64,000 nucleotides of DNA from Undibacterium sp. CCC3.4 (GTDB lineage: Bacteria; Pseudomonadota; Gammaproteobacteria; Burkholderiales; Burkholderiaceae_D), in contig NZ_CP133779.1 of the NCBI RefSeq assembly GCF_034347425.1, positions 682,001-746,000 on the forward strand. The letters are read 5' to 3'. The notes beneath the pieces are model-generated. The model searched no databases. It was not told the origin of the DNA and was given only the letters and a program-made list of their open reading frames with translations. The stretch's first letter is position 1, and every line of letters starts with the position of its first letter. Made by a program: the position numbers and the translations under genes. Positions 1 to 8,903 of this stretch are shown piece by piece.

Positions 1-324
1 GCCTAAAAGCATAATGTCGCGCGCAATCCCGGCGGCGGCACGCAATTCTGGAGCAAGCAAAATGCGGCCCGCGCTGTCGAGCTCTACATCAAAGGCATTG
101 CCTAGAAAAATACGTTTCCAGTCGCGCGCTTGAATCGGCCAAGCGGCGATCTGCTCACGATGGGATTCCCAAGTCGGGCGCGGAAACAGCAACAGGCAAC
201 CATCCGGATGTCTGGTGACAGTGAGCCGGCCCTGGAACTGTTCGCTCAGGGCATCACGATGACGGGCAGGAACAGACATCCTGCCTTTCGCATCGAGATT
301 GAGTGCGGATGGACCCTGAAACAC
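1..324 (-). CDS. mraZ: MraZ, transcriptional regulator of the dcw operon (3' end outside window)
   Basis: The minus strand reads from a GTG at 324 (AAAGG about 8 bases upstream) into a protein beginning [20 protein letters not shown], with the MraZ/AbrB-like pattern of DAKGR followed later by the second copy DSAGRI. About 108 of the usual 140-150 residues are inside the window; the frame is open at base 1. MraZ is the first gene of the division and cell-wall cluster and represses its own operon. The rest of that cluster (mraW/rsmH, ftsL, ftsI and so on) would be expected to the left, outside the window. The start is supported by the family N-terminus. Confidence 0.93.
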   Translation of the reverse strand, partial: MFQGPSALNLDAKGRMSVPARHRDALSEQFQGRLTVTRHPDGCLLLFPRPTWESHREQIAAWPIQARDWKRIFLGNAFDVELDSAGRILLAPELRAAAGIARDIMLLG

Positions 325-390
325 GCTTGTACCTTTAACTTGGATTGAATGGAAATGAAGACAGTGGTGACAATAAACTAAAATCAGCGT

Positions 391-430
391 TTCATCCCAC
401 AAAATTACACTTTTTCACACTGTTTCCCAC
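391..430 (-). promoter_or_regulatory. MraZ operator, four 10-bp-spaced boxes
   Basis: On the minus strand, 67-106 bases before the mraZ start, four boxes begin at 430, 420, 410 and 400: GTGGGAAACA, GTGTGAAAAA, GTGTAATTTT, GTGGGATGAA. The exact 10-bp period matches known MraZ sites, which are tandem TGGGN boxes separated by 5 bp. Here the outer two boxes keep GTGGG and the inner two are GTGTG and GTGTA. Autoregulation of the dcw promoter is the expected role. Confidence 0.85.
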
Positions 431-750
431 TTTAGAGGATCACTTGCGCATGGTCAAGTTAAATTACCAGCAAAAAAAGAATTTCTTTAATGAAGTCAAT
501 GACTTAGCGCAACTGTTCAAAATCGAAGCTTGTAAAATAGTCCAATAAATGAACGACTTACGAAACTCTGTGAATGTGGCTTATCAGATTAATGCATGTA
601 AAGTGGGCATAGTGGGCGCAAAAAAAATATGCAACATCGTGCAACCGTGCTCATATCAGTAGCAAGATGTATTTAAGTGCGCGCAAGCTAGCGGAAGCAA
701 GGCAACAGCCGAAGCTTTCCATAAGGAAGCATGGCAGGCGGCCGAAAGAC
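431..750. other. gene-free stretch
   Basis: No convincing gene. This lies between the MraZ operator and the 3' end of the GGDEF-EAL gene. A 9-bp direct repeat (AGTGGGCAT / AGTGGGCGC) sits near 601-618, but it does not have the MraZ spacing. Upstream promoter elements of the mraZ operon probably lie in the first part. Confidence 0.5.
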
Positions 751-3700
751 TCACCCGACCGCGATGGTCTGAGCGATCAGCAATTGTTGAAATTCTTTGG
801 CAGGAATGGCTTTGCTAAAATAAAAGCCTTGGTATTCATCGCAGTTAAATTTCTGCAAAGTTTCCAATTGAGCAATATCATCAACCCCTTCGGCAATGAC
901 TTTCAAGCCCAAGGTGTGGGCCATCGCCACAATCGCCAGCACGATGGCCGTGTCATTCGGGTCGTGCGGAATATCTTTGATGAACGAGCGATCCACTTTG
1001 ACGCTGTCGACCGGAAAGCGTTTCAGATACGCCAAGGAAGAATACCCAGTGCCAAAATCATCGATGGATAAGGTGAAACCGGCCGCCTTGAAGCCATCCA
1101 TGAGCACGATCGCCTGTTCGCGATTATGCATGACCATGCTTTCGGTAATTTCAAATTCTATGGCATTGGCCGGCACGCGCCAAAAATCGACCACGCCTTG
1201 AATTTCTTCGAGTAACTGTATGTCATTGAACTGCGAACCGGATAAGTTGATGGCAATCCGGCCGAAACGCTTATCAAGTTGCCGAAAACTCAAGACATCG
1301 CGACAGGCGATATCGAGCACCAGCATGCCCAAACGTGCAATCAGGCCGGCTTCTTCGGCCAGCATGATGAAATCATTCGGATACAAAATGCCACGCTCAG
1401 GGTGATTCCAACGCACCAGCGCTTCGGCTCCAACGATCAAACCGCTGGCCACATCCACCTTGGGTTGGTAATAAACAAGGAATTCGCGCCGCTCCAAGGC
1501 TTTACGCAGACGCGCCTCGAACGCCAAGCGCTCGACGGTATGCGTATTCATTTCCGAAGCATAGAACTGATAATTGTCCTTGCCCTTATTTTTCGCGCGG
1601 TACATCGCGATATCCGCATTCTTAAGCAAGGTCTGAGCATCGCGACCGTCATTCGGAAACGTGGCAATACCGATACTGGCACTGAGCTGGCACTCTTGCC
1701 CGTAAATTTCAAACGGTTGCGCCGCTTCGAACAGCAATTTATCGGCGATGTCGCCGAGATCACGCGGCTCATTGAATTGATCAATCAACAAGATGAATTC
1801 ATCACCGCCAACCCGCGCGATGATGTCCGATTCGCGCAAAGTGCGGCGGAAGCGCTGTGCCACGCTGGCGAGCACCTTGTCGCCTTCATCATGACCAAAG
1901 GTATCGTTGATATTCTTAAAACGATCAAGATCAAGAAACAATACCGCCAGACGACTGCGCTTGCGCTCGGCCAAGGACAAGGCCTTGGCCAGATGTTGAT
2001 GGTATAAAAACCGATTTGGCAAGCCAGTCAGTTCGTCATAATGTGCCAATTGCAGAATTTTCTTTTCCGAGCGCCGCCCCTCGATGGCAATGCTGGCAAT
2101 CTCTATCATTATCCCGACCAAGCTCATATCCTCATCATTGAGCTCAGCGGTGTCGGGTTGCAAAACCGTGAAACTGCCCAAGACTTGGCCATGTTTATCC
2201 ATCAAAGGCCAGGCCACACCGGCAGGGAAATGTGCCAACTGCTCCAAACCGTTAACAAACTGCATGCAAGGCGCTTGCTGCAACTGGTCGATTTTGACCG
2301 GACACGCAACCAATACCGCCTCGCTCCAAATCCCACTGCCATGCGTGACCGGCAAGCCGTTAAATTGTGCCAACAAAGAAGGCGGGAAGCGGTGACCCGT
2401 GCCTTGCACGAAGGTACGTTGATCATCAGCTAATAATTGTATCCCGACACACCAAGACGGCCGCAAGTCTTCGACAAAATCGCTCACGGCATTGAGGATG
2501 TAGATAGGATCTTCATTTCCACCAATCAACTGCAGCAAACGATTCTGCCCTTCCAGCAAGCGATCGGTGTATTTACGCGCATTGATATCGCGCTCGAGGC
2601 AAAACAACAATAAGTCGCCATTGAGTTCGACCGGGCTGAGCGAAATTTCTATGAAAAACGGCCGACCATCTTTTTCCAAGCGCCACTCAAAACATTGCGG
2701 CTCACCGGCGAAAGCCAGATCGATCAACTCTATGAGCATGTGGTTTCTATCCGAACTCACCAAGCCCGGCACCACTTGAATGTGCGATGAAAAACTGCCT
2801 ACGCGCCGGCCGATGATGTCTGATTCTCTGCTCATCCCATACATCCGCACCGCCGCCAGATTACAGTCGACATAGTGATAATCACGGCCGATCAAAAAAA
2901 TTGCGTCAAGTGCACCGGTAAACAAGAGGCGGTAACGGTCTTCGCTGGCATCAAATTTCGCCTTGGAAATTTGCAGTCGCTTGACTTGCCATGACAATAT
3001 CCACGCCAGCGCCAGAATGAACAGCACGGTCAAGACGGTGATCCATCTTTTCTGCTGCGCGCGCTCTTGCCAATCACTTAATATAATAGGAATACTTTTG
3101 GCGTACACCAAGGTCAGCGGCGTACCACTGATTTTTCGGTAGGTATATTGAAAATTGCCACTGCCATCGAGCAGTGAGCCGCTTTCGAGCACACCTTCAT
3201 TGGCCGTGCCGGTGATGGCAGCGAGTAAATCGAGCGTAACCAGCGGACGCGCAAGAAAGGCCGGATCAAACGGCGCACGCGCCAAAATATCGCCCTGTCT
3301 GTCGTGTAAAGAAACCGCCGCGGCACTGCCGCGCGCCACCATTTCATAAAATTCTTGAAAATAACTGAGTTTGACCTCCGCCTCCAAGATTCCCAGCCAC
3401 TGTCCGCGCGCATCATAGACATTGCGTGCAATCGGCAATATCCATAGCTCAGATGCCGGCAACAGCCGCGCGGCTCCGGCAACGAGCTCGCGTGACGCCG
3501 TTTGGCTGCGCAAACTGGCGATAGGTGCCAGCGCTGGCTGAAAGTTTTCGGTAAAGGCGCGGCTCGAAGCGCGCTGCCGGCCTTCGGTATCAAAGTAATT
3601 GAGTGCGAATAGAAATTGTGATCGTGCCAACTCGGTGCGCAGCATGGCGTCGATACCGGAATGACTCATCGCTTCGGCAGCATGGCCGTGCTCAAGCTGC

Positions 3701-3933
3701 GCCGTCACCGCGTCCATAGTTTGCACAGCTTGCACAAAACCGCGACTGGCATGTTCTTCCAAAATGCGGACAGTGAAATAACTGTGCTGTTCAGCATCGG
3801 ATCGGGTCAAATTGCGATCGACCCGAATCGACCACCAACATTGCGCCACAATCACCAGCACGATCAAGCCTATGCACAGCGCAAACGCCAGCATGGGTAG
3901 ATCGCGCTGCTTTCTGATGCTTTGTGTCTCCAT
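751..3933 (-). CDS. membrane-bound PAS-GAF-GGDEF-EAL c-di-GMP turnover protein
   Basis: 1060 residues. A first membrane helix (about 14-35) and a second (about 302-320) flank a periplasmic sensor of roughly 265 residues, probably a Cache-type fold. Then come a PAS domain (about 330-460), a GAF-like domain (about 475-635), GGDEF (about 640-800) and EAL (about 815-1050). The diguanylate cyclase motif GGDEF is intact, and an RESD inhibitory I-site lies five residues before it. The phosphodiesterase part keeps EALVRW, the glutamate of ITES, DDFGTGYSSL and KVDRSFI. Both activities therefore look possible and the net direction cannot be told. The gene stands alone. A sigma70-like promoter precedes it. 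Confidence 0.92.
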   Translation of the reverse strand: METQSIRKQRDLPMLAFALCIGLIVLVIVAQCWWSIRVDRNLTRSDAEQHSYFTVRILEEHASRGFVQAVQTMDAVTAQLEHGHAAEAMSHSGIDAMLRTELARSQFLFALNYFDTEGRQRASSRAFTENFQPALAPIASLRSQTASRELVAGAARLLPASELWILPIARNVYDARGQWLGILEAEVKLSYFQEFYEMVARGSAAAVSLHDRQGDILARAPFDPAFLARPLVTLDLLAAITGTANEGVLESGSLLDGSGNFQYTYRKISGTPLTLVYAKSIPIILSDWQERAQQKRWITVLTVLFILALAWILSWQVKRLQISKAKFDASEDRYRLLFTGALDAIFLIGRDYHYVDCNLAAVRMYGMSRESDIIGRRVGSFSSHIQVVPGLVSSDRNHMLIELIDLAFAGEPQCFEWRLEKDGRPFFIEISLSPVELNGDLLLFCLERDINARKYTDRLLEGQNRLLQLIGGNEDPIYILNAVSDFVEDLRPSWCVGIQLLADDQRTFVQGTGHRFPPSLLAQFNGLPVTHGSGIWSEAVLVACPVKIDQLQQAPCMQFVNGLEQLAHFPAGVAWPLMDKHGQVLGSFTVLQPDTAELNDEDMSLVGIMIEIASIAIEGRRSEKKILQLAHYDELTGLPNRFLYHQHLAKALSLAERKRSRLAVLFLDLDRFKNINDTFGHDEGDKVLASVAQRFRRTLRESDIIARVGGDEFILLIDQFNEPRDLGDIADKLLFEAAQPFEIYGQECQLSASIGIATFPNDGRDAQTLLKNADIAMYRAKNKGKDNYQFYASEMNTHTVERLAFEARLRKALERREFLVYYQPKVDVASGLIVGAEALVRWNHPERGILYPNDFIMLAEEAGLIARLGMLVLDIACRDVLSFRQLDKRFGRIAINLSGSQFNDIQLLEEIQGVVDFWRVPANAIEFEITESMVMHNREQAIVLMDGFKAAGFTLSIDDFGTGYSSLAYLKRFPVDSVKVDRSFIKDIPHDPNDTAIVLAIVAMAHTLGLKVIAEGVDDIAQLETLQKFNCDEYQGFYFSKAIPAKEFQQLLIAQTIAVG

Positions 3934-4016
3934 GCGTCGGTTTGCTTTAATTTAGTTTGGCATTAACGCAATAATAGACCATACAGTTGCGCTGTGGTCA
4001 TTTGCCCAGAAGAATG

Positions 4017-4045
4017 GGATTATAACACCAGTATTTTGACAACAA
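4017..4045 (-). promoter_or_regulatory. candidate sigma70 promoter of the GGDEF-EAL gene
   Basis: On the minus strand a perfect TATAAT (4022 to 4017) lies about 85 bases before the start codon. A TTGTTG/ATTGTT element lies 15-16 bases upstream of it. The -10 is consensus; the -35 is imperfect. Confidence 0.45.
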
Positions 4046-4263
4046 TTTAGTGCTTAAAAGAAAACCTTGGTTTTGCACCGAAGATGGCAGTCGCAAGCGC
4101 AATGAGGCGATGGTCGAGCCTGCGGCCGATACCAGTACGAAATTGCACATCCCCAACAAACACGGTCTTGTTGAGGAAAAATATTGCTACATCAGAGTAC
4201 AGAATCTATCCCTCTGAAAAACCCGCCAGGCCACCCTTGCCTCAGGTACCGAGCAGCCCTCAC

Positions 4264-4307
4264 ACGCTGGCTACGCTAAATGAAAACGCACACGCCAGCG
4301 TTTTTTT
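4264..4307 (+). terminator. orphan Rho-independent terminator, plus strand
   Basis: ACGCTGGC (4264-4271) pairs perfectly with GCCAGCGT (4294-4301), and the T-run 4301-4307 follows directly. A shorter alternative stem, AAACGC/GCGTTT, shares the right arm. No plus-strand gene precedes it: the nearest upstream gene points the other way. It may end a small RNA. Confidence 0.6.
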
Positions 4308-4766
4308 GCCATGCAAAAAAGAAGCATGATTAGCCTGTACTCAATAGCAATGAGCACAATCACAGTTTAAGTTTAGCGCAACTTAATATCAAATAAATAA
4401 CATTATTACTATTTTTCACAAAATATTTTTAGTATTAGTACCTGTTATTTACTAAGCAAAACTAGTACCAGTCTCATTGTTTCAAGTTATTTTTATCCTC
4501 AGAATAAGCGACAGGAAGAATCGTTGTCGCAAAGCCACCCAATTGCGCACGACTCCGCGCATGCCGTAATCGGCTATCCGCTGAGCTGGCATGGCTGAGG
4601 TGAACACCCTCTTCATTGCGCGACATCGATGACGCCATGCGCTCAATCAACAGAAACAATCCGACTGTTTGATTGCTGCGAAACCGTAGATGTATTCGAA
4701 AATTTTTTGTTTGTTTTATTTGTTTGCGTAACTCAATTTATACGCAGCACCTTAGAAAAGAATTCC

Positions 4767-6248
4767 ATGAAATTATCAACACTGACCATCCTCATCGCCG
4801 CCTTATTTTCTGCGCCACATGCCTTTGCCGACTCGGCAGCAAGGCCTTCAGGGCCAAGCATGAACATGGACGTAGCCAAAACGACCACGCAGGAAGTCCA
4901 AGACGATGCCCTTAAACAGCTCGCCAGCAGTGAGTTTTTTGCCAAGCGCCCGGGCGCTTCAGCCAGAAGCGCCCAAGCCGTGGCAGACAGCAATACACTG
5001 GTGGAGGCGCTAAAAAGCAATGCAGAAAAAACCTGGATCTTGGGTTCAGTGACGCAAATGCTCAGTAACACGAGCCACGCCACGCCGGCGGCACAAATTT
5101 TCATCGCGCAAAAAGTAAATGGTCAATGGCAATTGGGGCTGTTCGGCAGTGCCAGCTTCCGTACTCTGCTGGAACAAATCCCCACCAACATCGTGAGCAA
5201 GGAAGAAAAAGAAAATTTTTCTTTTTCCATGTCGAATCAAAGATCGAACATGGGTAGCGGCGATACCGGATTATCGCTGCCATGGCAGGACAATGTCGGC
5301 TGGATGTGGTCGGGCATACACGGTAGCGGTGGCGAAACACGTCCCTATAATTCGCTCGATTTCTATACCTTGGACGGTCGGGGCCAAGTATTGGCACCGG
5401 GTGCAGGTCGCATTTACAAGAGTTGCGAACGCAACGGCAGCGGACTCGTCACACTGGTCCACGAGAATGGCTTTACCACCTCGTATTATCACATGGTTAA
5501 TTTGACATCATTAACAAATGGCATGCCTATACAGAAAGGCACCTATCTAGGCCAAATCGGGAATGGCTTGCCTTGCGGAGGATCTACAACGGGCCCGCAT
5601 GTGCACATGGAAATAATTAAAAATAACGCCCAGTACCCAGTCAACGGTCTCCTGCTAGGAGGTTGGCGGTTTTATGACGGTGCCAGCGCGTATCGTGGCA
5701 CAGCGATCAACAATGGCAGAAGTGTTAGCGCTCCGGGATATCTGATCAATTACGGCGCATCGAATCAAAGTCCCCCAAATCCTGGTATTAATCCTGGTAT
5801 TAATCCTGGTATCAACCAGGCTGCGCCCATTACGAATGCAGGAATTACAGCCCTCATCCGAGTACCGGTGAATGTGCGAATGAGTCCGAACGTCAATTCC
5901 CATTCGTTCGGTACGCTGCAAGCTGGCTATGCCGTGGGACTGCTCTGTTACGGTTACGGTGGCTATGTCAATGGCCAGAATCAAGTATCGAACCGTTGGT
6001 ACAAAATAATGGGGACGAGTGAGAGCTGGATCAGCGAGATAGGATTGGGTGGGCAGGCTCCAGCGGTGGCTGCATGTGCGACCAATAACGACAACAACAA
6101 TCACCCTTACAACAACAATAATCCTTACAACAACAACCCTTACAACAACCCTTACACCAATAACTCTTACTATGCCAGCGTGCCCGGCATGTCCCCGGGC
6201 ACATCCCTAGGCCCTACCCCCGGTACTTACCTCCCAAGCACTTACTAG
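4767..6248 (+). CDS. secreted LasA/beta-lytic-type M23 metallopeptidase with SH3-like domain and Asn/Pro-rich tail
   Basis: 493 residues from the ATG at 4767. The frame is open upstream to 4629, but this ATG follows an AGAAAAG site and begins a clear signal peptide (MKLSTLTILIAALFSAPHAF, then ADS). After a propeptide-like region of about 165 residues comes the M23 domain. The probable zinc ligands are H185 (IHGSGG), D198 (SLDF) and H280 (HVHME), with H278 beside it. LasA-family enzymes cut glycine-rich peptides in peptidoglycan or elastin. Next is a short NPGI repeat, an SH3-like region (about 365-445), and a low-complexity tail rich in Asn, Tyr and Pro. Secretion and lytic activity are inferred. 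No partner gene is adjacent. Confidence 0.88.
   Translation: MKLSTLTILIAALFSAPHAFADSAARPSGPSMNMDVAKTTTQEVQDDALKQLASSEFFAKRPGASARSAQAVADSNTLVEALKSNAEKTWILGSVTQMLSNTSHATPAAQIFIAQKVNGQWQLGLFGSASFRTLLEQIPTNIVSKEEKENFSFSMSNQRSNMGSGDTGLSLPWQDNVGWMWSGIHGSGGETRPYNSLDFYTLDGRGQVLAPGAGRIYKSCERNGSGLVTLVHENGFTTSYYHMVNLTSLTNGMPIQKGTYLGQIGNGLPCGGSTTGPHVHMEIIKNNAQYPVNGLLLGGWRFYDGASAYRGTAINNGRSVSAPGYLINYGASNQSPPNPGINPGINPGINQAAPITNAGITALIRVPVNVRMSPNVNSHSFGTLQAGYAVGLLCYGYGGYVNGQNQVSNRWYKIMGTSESWISEIGLGGQAPAVAACATNNDNNNHPYNNNNPYNNNPYNNPYTNNSYYASVPGMSPGTSLGPTPGTYLPSTY
5778..5813 (+). repeat. 12-bp tandem repeat, three copies, coding for NPGI
   Basis: Three consecutive copies of aatcctggtatt (the last ends in c) code for the linker between the M23 domain and the SH3-like region. 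Such in-frame repeats change copy number by slippage, so linker length may vary between strains. Confidence 0.85.
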
Positions 6249-6456
6249 TGCTGACCACACAATTAATTACAATAATAGTTACTATAAATCGGTGATGCTC
6301 AAGGCAGGTAACAAGCCATGTCAGTGAGCGTAGCAGTGAAGTGATCGTCATCCCCGTAGAGCTTGAGAAAGCATGCTGCGCGCCTGGTCCGGGCGCAGCC
6401 GGGCTGACGGTCTGCTGAAGAGCCAGCAATCAGAATGATACGCGGCAGAAATATAA

Positions 6457-6812
6457 ATTGAAGCAGGCCGATAGGCCGGATTTTGTTACGGCATCGTGCA
6501 TTGCTGCCTTCTGCTATGACAATCATTCCTCTAGGCGACGGATTACTCCGCCGCTCAAGCTTTCTACCCGCACGCTCCGCGAGCCGCCTCAACGCGTGCC
6601 TATTTGAAATTGCTCCGGGTGGAGGTTACCGCGTTTCACCGTAACTAAATACGCTCGTCTCTGTGGCCCTATTCCTCGTCTTATACCTAGGCTTGCGCTT
6701 TGGCTTTCAACGTACGGCCGTTAGCCGTCACCCTGCTCTATGGAGTCCGGACCTTCCTCCCGTCACCGTGCCTGAACACGGCAACCAGCGATTGTCTGGC
6801 CTGCTTCGGCCG
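6457..6812 (-). ncRNA. rnpB: RNase P RNA, bacterial type A
   Basis: The minus strand holds the conserved 5' core (GGAGGAAGGTCCGGACTCC, then ATAGAGCAGG) and the 3' core (AGAGGAATGATTGTCATAG, GCAGAAGGCAGC, then ACAAAATCCGGCCTATCGG). The outer P1 helix is perfect: GAAGCAGGCC at the 5' end (6807-6798) pairs with GGCCTGCTTC at the 3' end (6469-6460). Ends are estimated to within about 10 bases. The RNA is the catalytic part of the enzyme that matures tRNA 5' ends. It is divergent from the TPP enzyme gene. Between its 3' end and the M23 gene (6249-6456) I see no gene. Confidence 0.96.
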
Positions 6813-6918
6813 CTATTTTACCCTAATCACCACAAATTCGTCGATTATCTATACAAGCGCTGCAAATTCGGTCGGCTTTCTGATAGTTTAGTGTTTTTCC
6901 TTTTCAGCAATTTCTATT

Positions 6919-8619
6919 ATGACAAAGCTACGTAGCGGTGGGCAATTGATTGTCGATGCACTCGAACTACATGGTGTCGACACCATTTTCGGCGTCCCCG
7001 GCGAAAGTTACCTGCCGGTGCTCGATGCCCTGCACGACAGCCCGATACGCTTCATCATCAATCGCCAAGAAGGCGGTGCCGCCTTCATGGCCGATGCCTA
7101 TGGAAAAATGACGGGCCGCCCCGGCATCTGCTTCGTCACCCGTGGACCAGGCGCGACCAATGCCGCCATCGGCGTGCACACCGCCTACCAAGACTCAACC
7201 CCGCTGATACTCTTCATCGGCCAAGTCGGCAATGACTTCGTCGAACGCGAAGCGTTTCAAGAAATCGATTATCGTCGCATGTATGGCCCAATGGCCAAAT
7301 GGGTGGCACAAATCGACCGGGCCGACCGTATCCCAGAATATCTGGCGCGCGCCTTTCAAGTCGCCACCAGCGGCCGCCCCGGCCCGGTTGTGCTGGCCCT
7401 GCCGGAAGACATGCTCGACCAACGTGCACAAGCCAGCACCATGCGCCGCTACCACCCAGTACAAGCCCACGCAGCACCACAGCAACTGGCGCAATTCCAT
7501 AATATGCTGGCAGTCGCCCAGCGACCGCTGCTGTTGATCGGTGGCAGTGGCTGGGATGAAACTGCATGCCAGCAAATCCGCGACTTCGCCGCCGCCAATC
7601 ACTTGCCCTTGGCCTGCGCCTTCCGCTTCCAAGATTTGATCGACAATGCCCATCCGAATTACATCGGCGATGTTGGCATAGGTATCAATCCGAAACTGGC
7701 GCAACGAATCAAAGATGCCGACCTGCTCATTGCCATCGGCCCACGCCTAGGCGAGATGACCACGGGTGGCTACACGCTGCTACAAGCACCGCAAGCGCAA
7801 CAGAAGCTGATTCATATTCACAGCGATGCCCTCGAACTCGGGCGCGTTTATCAAGCCGATTTAATGATTAACAGCGGCATGCGTGAAATAGCCGCAGCCT
7901 TGGCCAACATGAATACGCTCGAGGCAGCGCAAAAATGGCAACATACGGTAGCGCAAGCCAAGGCTGAATTACTGGCTTGGCAAACCGAACCGGCCTTGTT
8001 CGCCCAAGAACAGGCACCGCTTAATCTGTGGCAAGTAGTGCAAGACCTGATGCGGGCAACGCCGGCCGATACCATCCTCACCAACGGTGCCGGCAATTAC
8101 GCCACCTGGGCGCACCGTTACTTTAATTATGGTGGCTTCCGTACCCAGTTGGCACCGACCTCGGGCGCCATGGGTTACAGCGTGCCTTCGGCCGTGGCTG
8201 CGAAGATCATCGATCCGGCACGCACCGTGATCAGCTTTGCCGGCGATGGCGAATTCATGATGAATGGCCAGGAATTGGCCACGGCCGTGCAATACCGCGC
8301 CGGTATCGTGATCATCGTCTTCAATAACAATATGTTCGGCACCATACGCATGCATCAAGAACGCACTTTTCCAGCGCGCGTATCGGGCACCGAATTACAC
8401 AATCCCGATTTTGCCGCACTCGCACGTGCCTATGGTGCCCATGGTGAAGTGGTCAACAGCACCGCCGAATTCGCGCCGGCTTTGGCGCGCGCGTTGGCAC
8501 ATACGCAGCAACAACAATTGCCGGCGCTGATAGAACTGCGCTACGACGGCAATCTCATCACGCCCGGTGCCAGTTTGGCTACTCTACGACGGCAAGCGCT
8601 GGAAGCCAGCCAGCACTGA
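6919..8619 (+). CDS. thiamine-pyrophosphate enzyme of the acetolactate synthase large-subunit family
   Basis: 566 residues with the three-domain layout of this family. The N-terminal domain has FGVPGE and NRQEGGAAFMADAYG, with the likely cofactor-activating glutamate E51. A central nucleotide-binding-like domain follows, and the C-terminal domain has the TPP motif GDGEFMMNGQELATA...NNN near residue 440. The true ilvB usually sits beside ilvN (regulatory subunit) and ilvC. Neither is here, so this is more likely a catabolic or orphan TPP enzyme than the biosynthetic one; the substrate is unknown. No strong ribosome-binding site is seen before the ATG. Confidence 0.85.
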   Translation: MTKLRSGGQLIVDALELHGVDTIFGVPGESYLPVLDALHDSPIRFIINRQEGGAAFMADAYGKMTGRPGICFVTRGPGATNAAIGVHTAYQDSTPLILFIGQVGNDFVEREAFQEIDYRRMYGPMAKWVAQIDRADRIPEYLARAFQVATSGRPGPVVLALPEDMLDQRAQASTMRRYHPVQAHAAPQQLAQFHNMLAVAQRPLLLIGGSGWDETACQQIRDFAAANHLPLACAFRFQDLIDNAHPNYIGDVGIGINPKLAQRIKDADLLIAIGPRLGEMTTGGYTLLQAPQAQQKLIHIHSDALELGRVYQADLMINSGMREIAAALANMNTLEAAQKWQHTVAQAKAELLAWQTEPALFAQEQAPLNLWQVVQDLMRATPADTILTNGAGNYATWAHRYFNYGGFRTQLAPTSGAMGYSVPSAVAAKIIDPARTVISFAGDGEFMMNGQELATAVQYRAGIVIIVFNNNMFGTIRMHQERTFPARVSGTELHNPDFAALARAYGAHGEVVNSTAEFAPALARALAHTQQQQLPALIELRYDGNLITPGASLATLRRQALEASQH

Positions 8620-8631
8620 ATACGGTCACGC

Positions 8632-8808
8632 CTACTCTTCCGAGTCAGGTATTTTCTTAAGTGTACGCAACAATCGCTGCTTATCGAGCCGTCGCGCAGT
8701 GCGCGACGGGTGCGTTTGCCCTTGCACCCCATGTATCCCAGCATTACGCTGACGCGCCAACAAGGCTAAGCGATTGCGTGGTTTCGTTAAGGGAATTTTC
8801 AGTTTCAT
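8632..8808 (-). CDS. small basic protein, conserved-looking, function unknown
   Basis: 58 residues starting MKLKIPLTKPRNRLALLA. It is rich in Arg and Lys and has no membrane segment. The start is supported by GGGAG eight bases before the ATG; a longer reading to 8838 has no such site. Similar short proteins with a KPRN-LALLA-R-AG pattern occur in Burkholderiales to my recollection, but I cannot assign a function. It converges with the TPP enzyme gene, their stops 12 bases apart, and is divergent from the nuclease gene. Confidence 0.55.
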   Translation of the reverse strand: MKLKIPLTKPRNRLALLARQRNAGIHGVQGQTHPSRTARRLDKQRLLRTLKKIPDSEE

Positions 8809-8903
8809 CAGATTTGCTCCCACACGACAAGGCCACATCTCGTTAAAATACAGCCGGCCGGAAATATTGCCGGCAGAATATTATTCTATCGAAATGCGCC
8901 TCC

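Larger units (their letters stand above)
3934..4766. other. 833-base gap without a recognisable protein gene
   Basis: Contains the promoter of the leftward GGDEF-EAL gene, an orphan plus-strand terminator at 4264-4307, then very AT-rich DNA (about 4370-4500) and the leader of the M23 peptidase. A consensus TTGACA at 4036-4041 on the plus strand has no good -10 partner. Open frames here have no family resemblance that I recognise. Confidence 0.5.

Noticed and set aside
598..620. Two AGTGGGC copies on the plus strand resembling MraZ boxes
   Set aside because: The period is 9 bp, not 10, the strand is opposite to mraZ, and only two copies exist.
4474..4659. A 61-residue minus-strand reading frame in the gap before the M23 gene
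   Set aside because: No ribosome-binding site, no family resemblance, and it covers the leader of the peptidase gene.
6663..6935. Open frames across 6.46-6.9 kb that could be read as proteins
   Set aside because: They lie inside the RNase P RNA, whose conserved core and closing helix explain the sequence.
6919..8619. Assignment as biosynthetic ilvB
   Set aside because: No ilvN or ilvC is adjacent, so a general acetolactate synthase-family call is safer.
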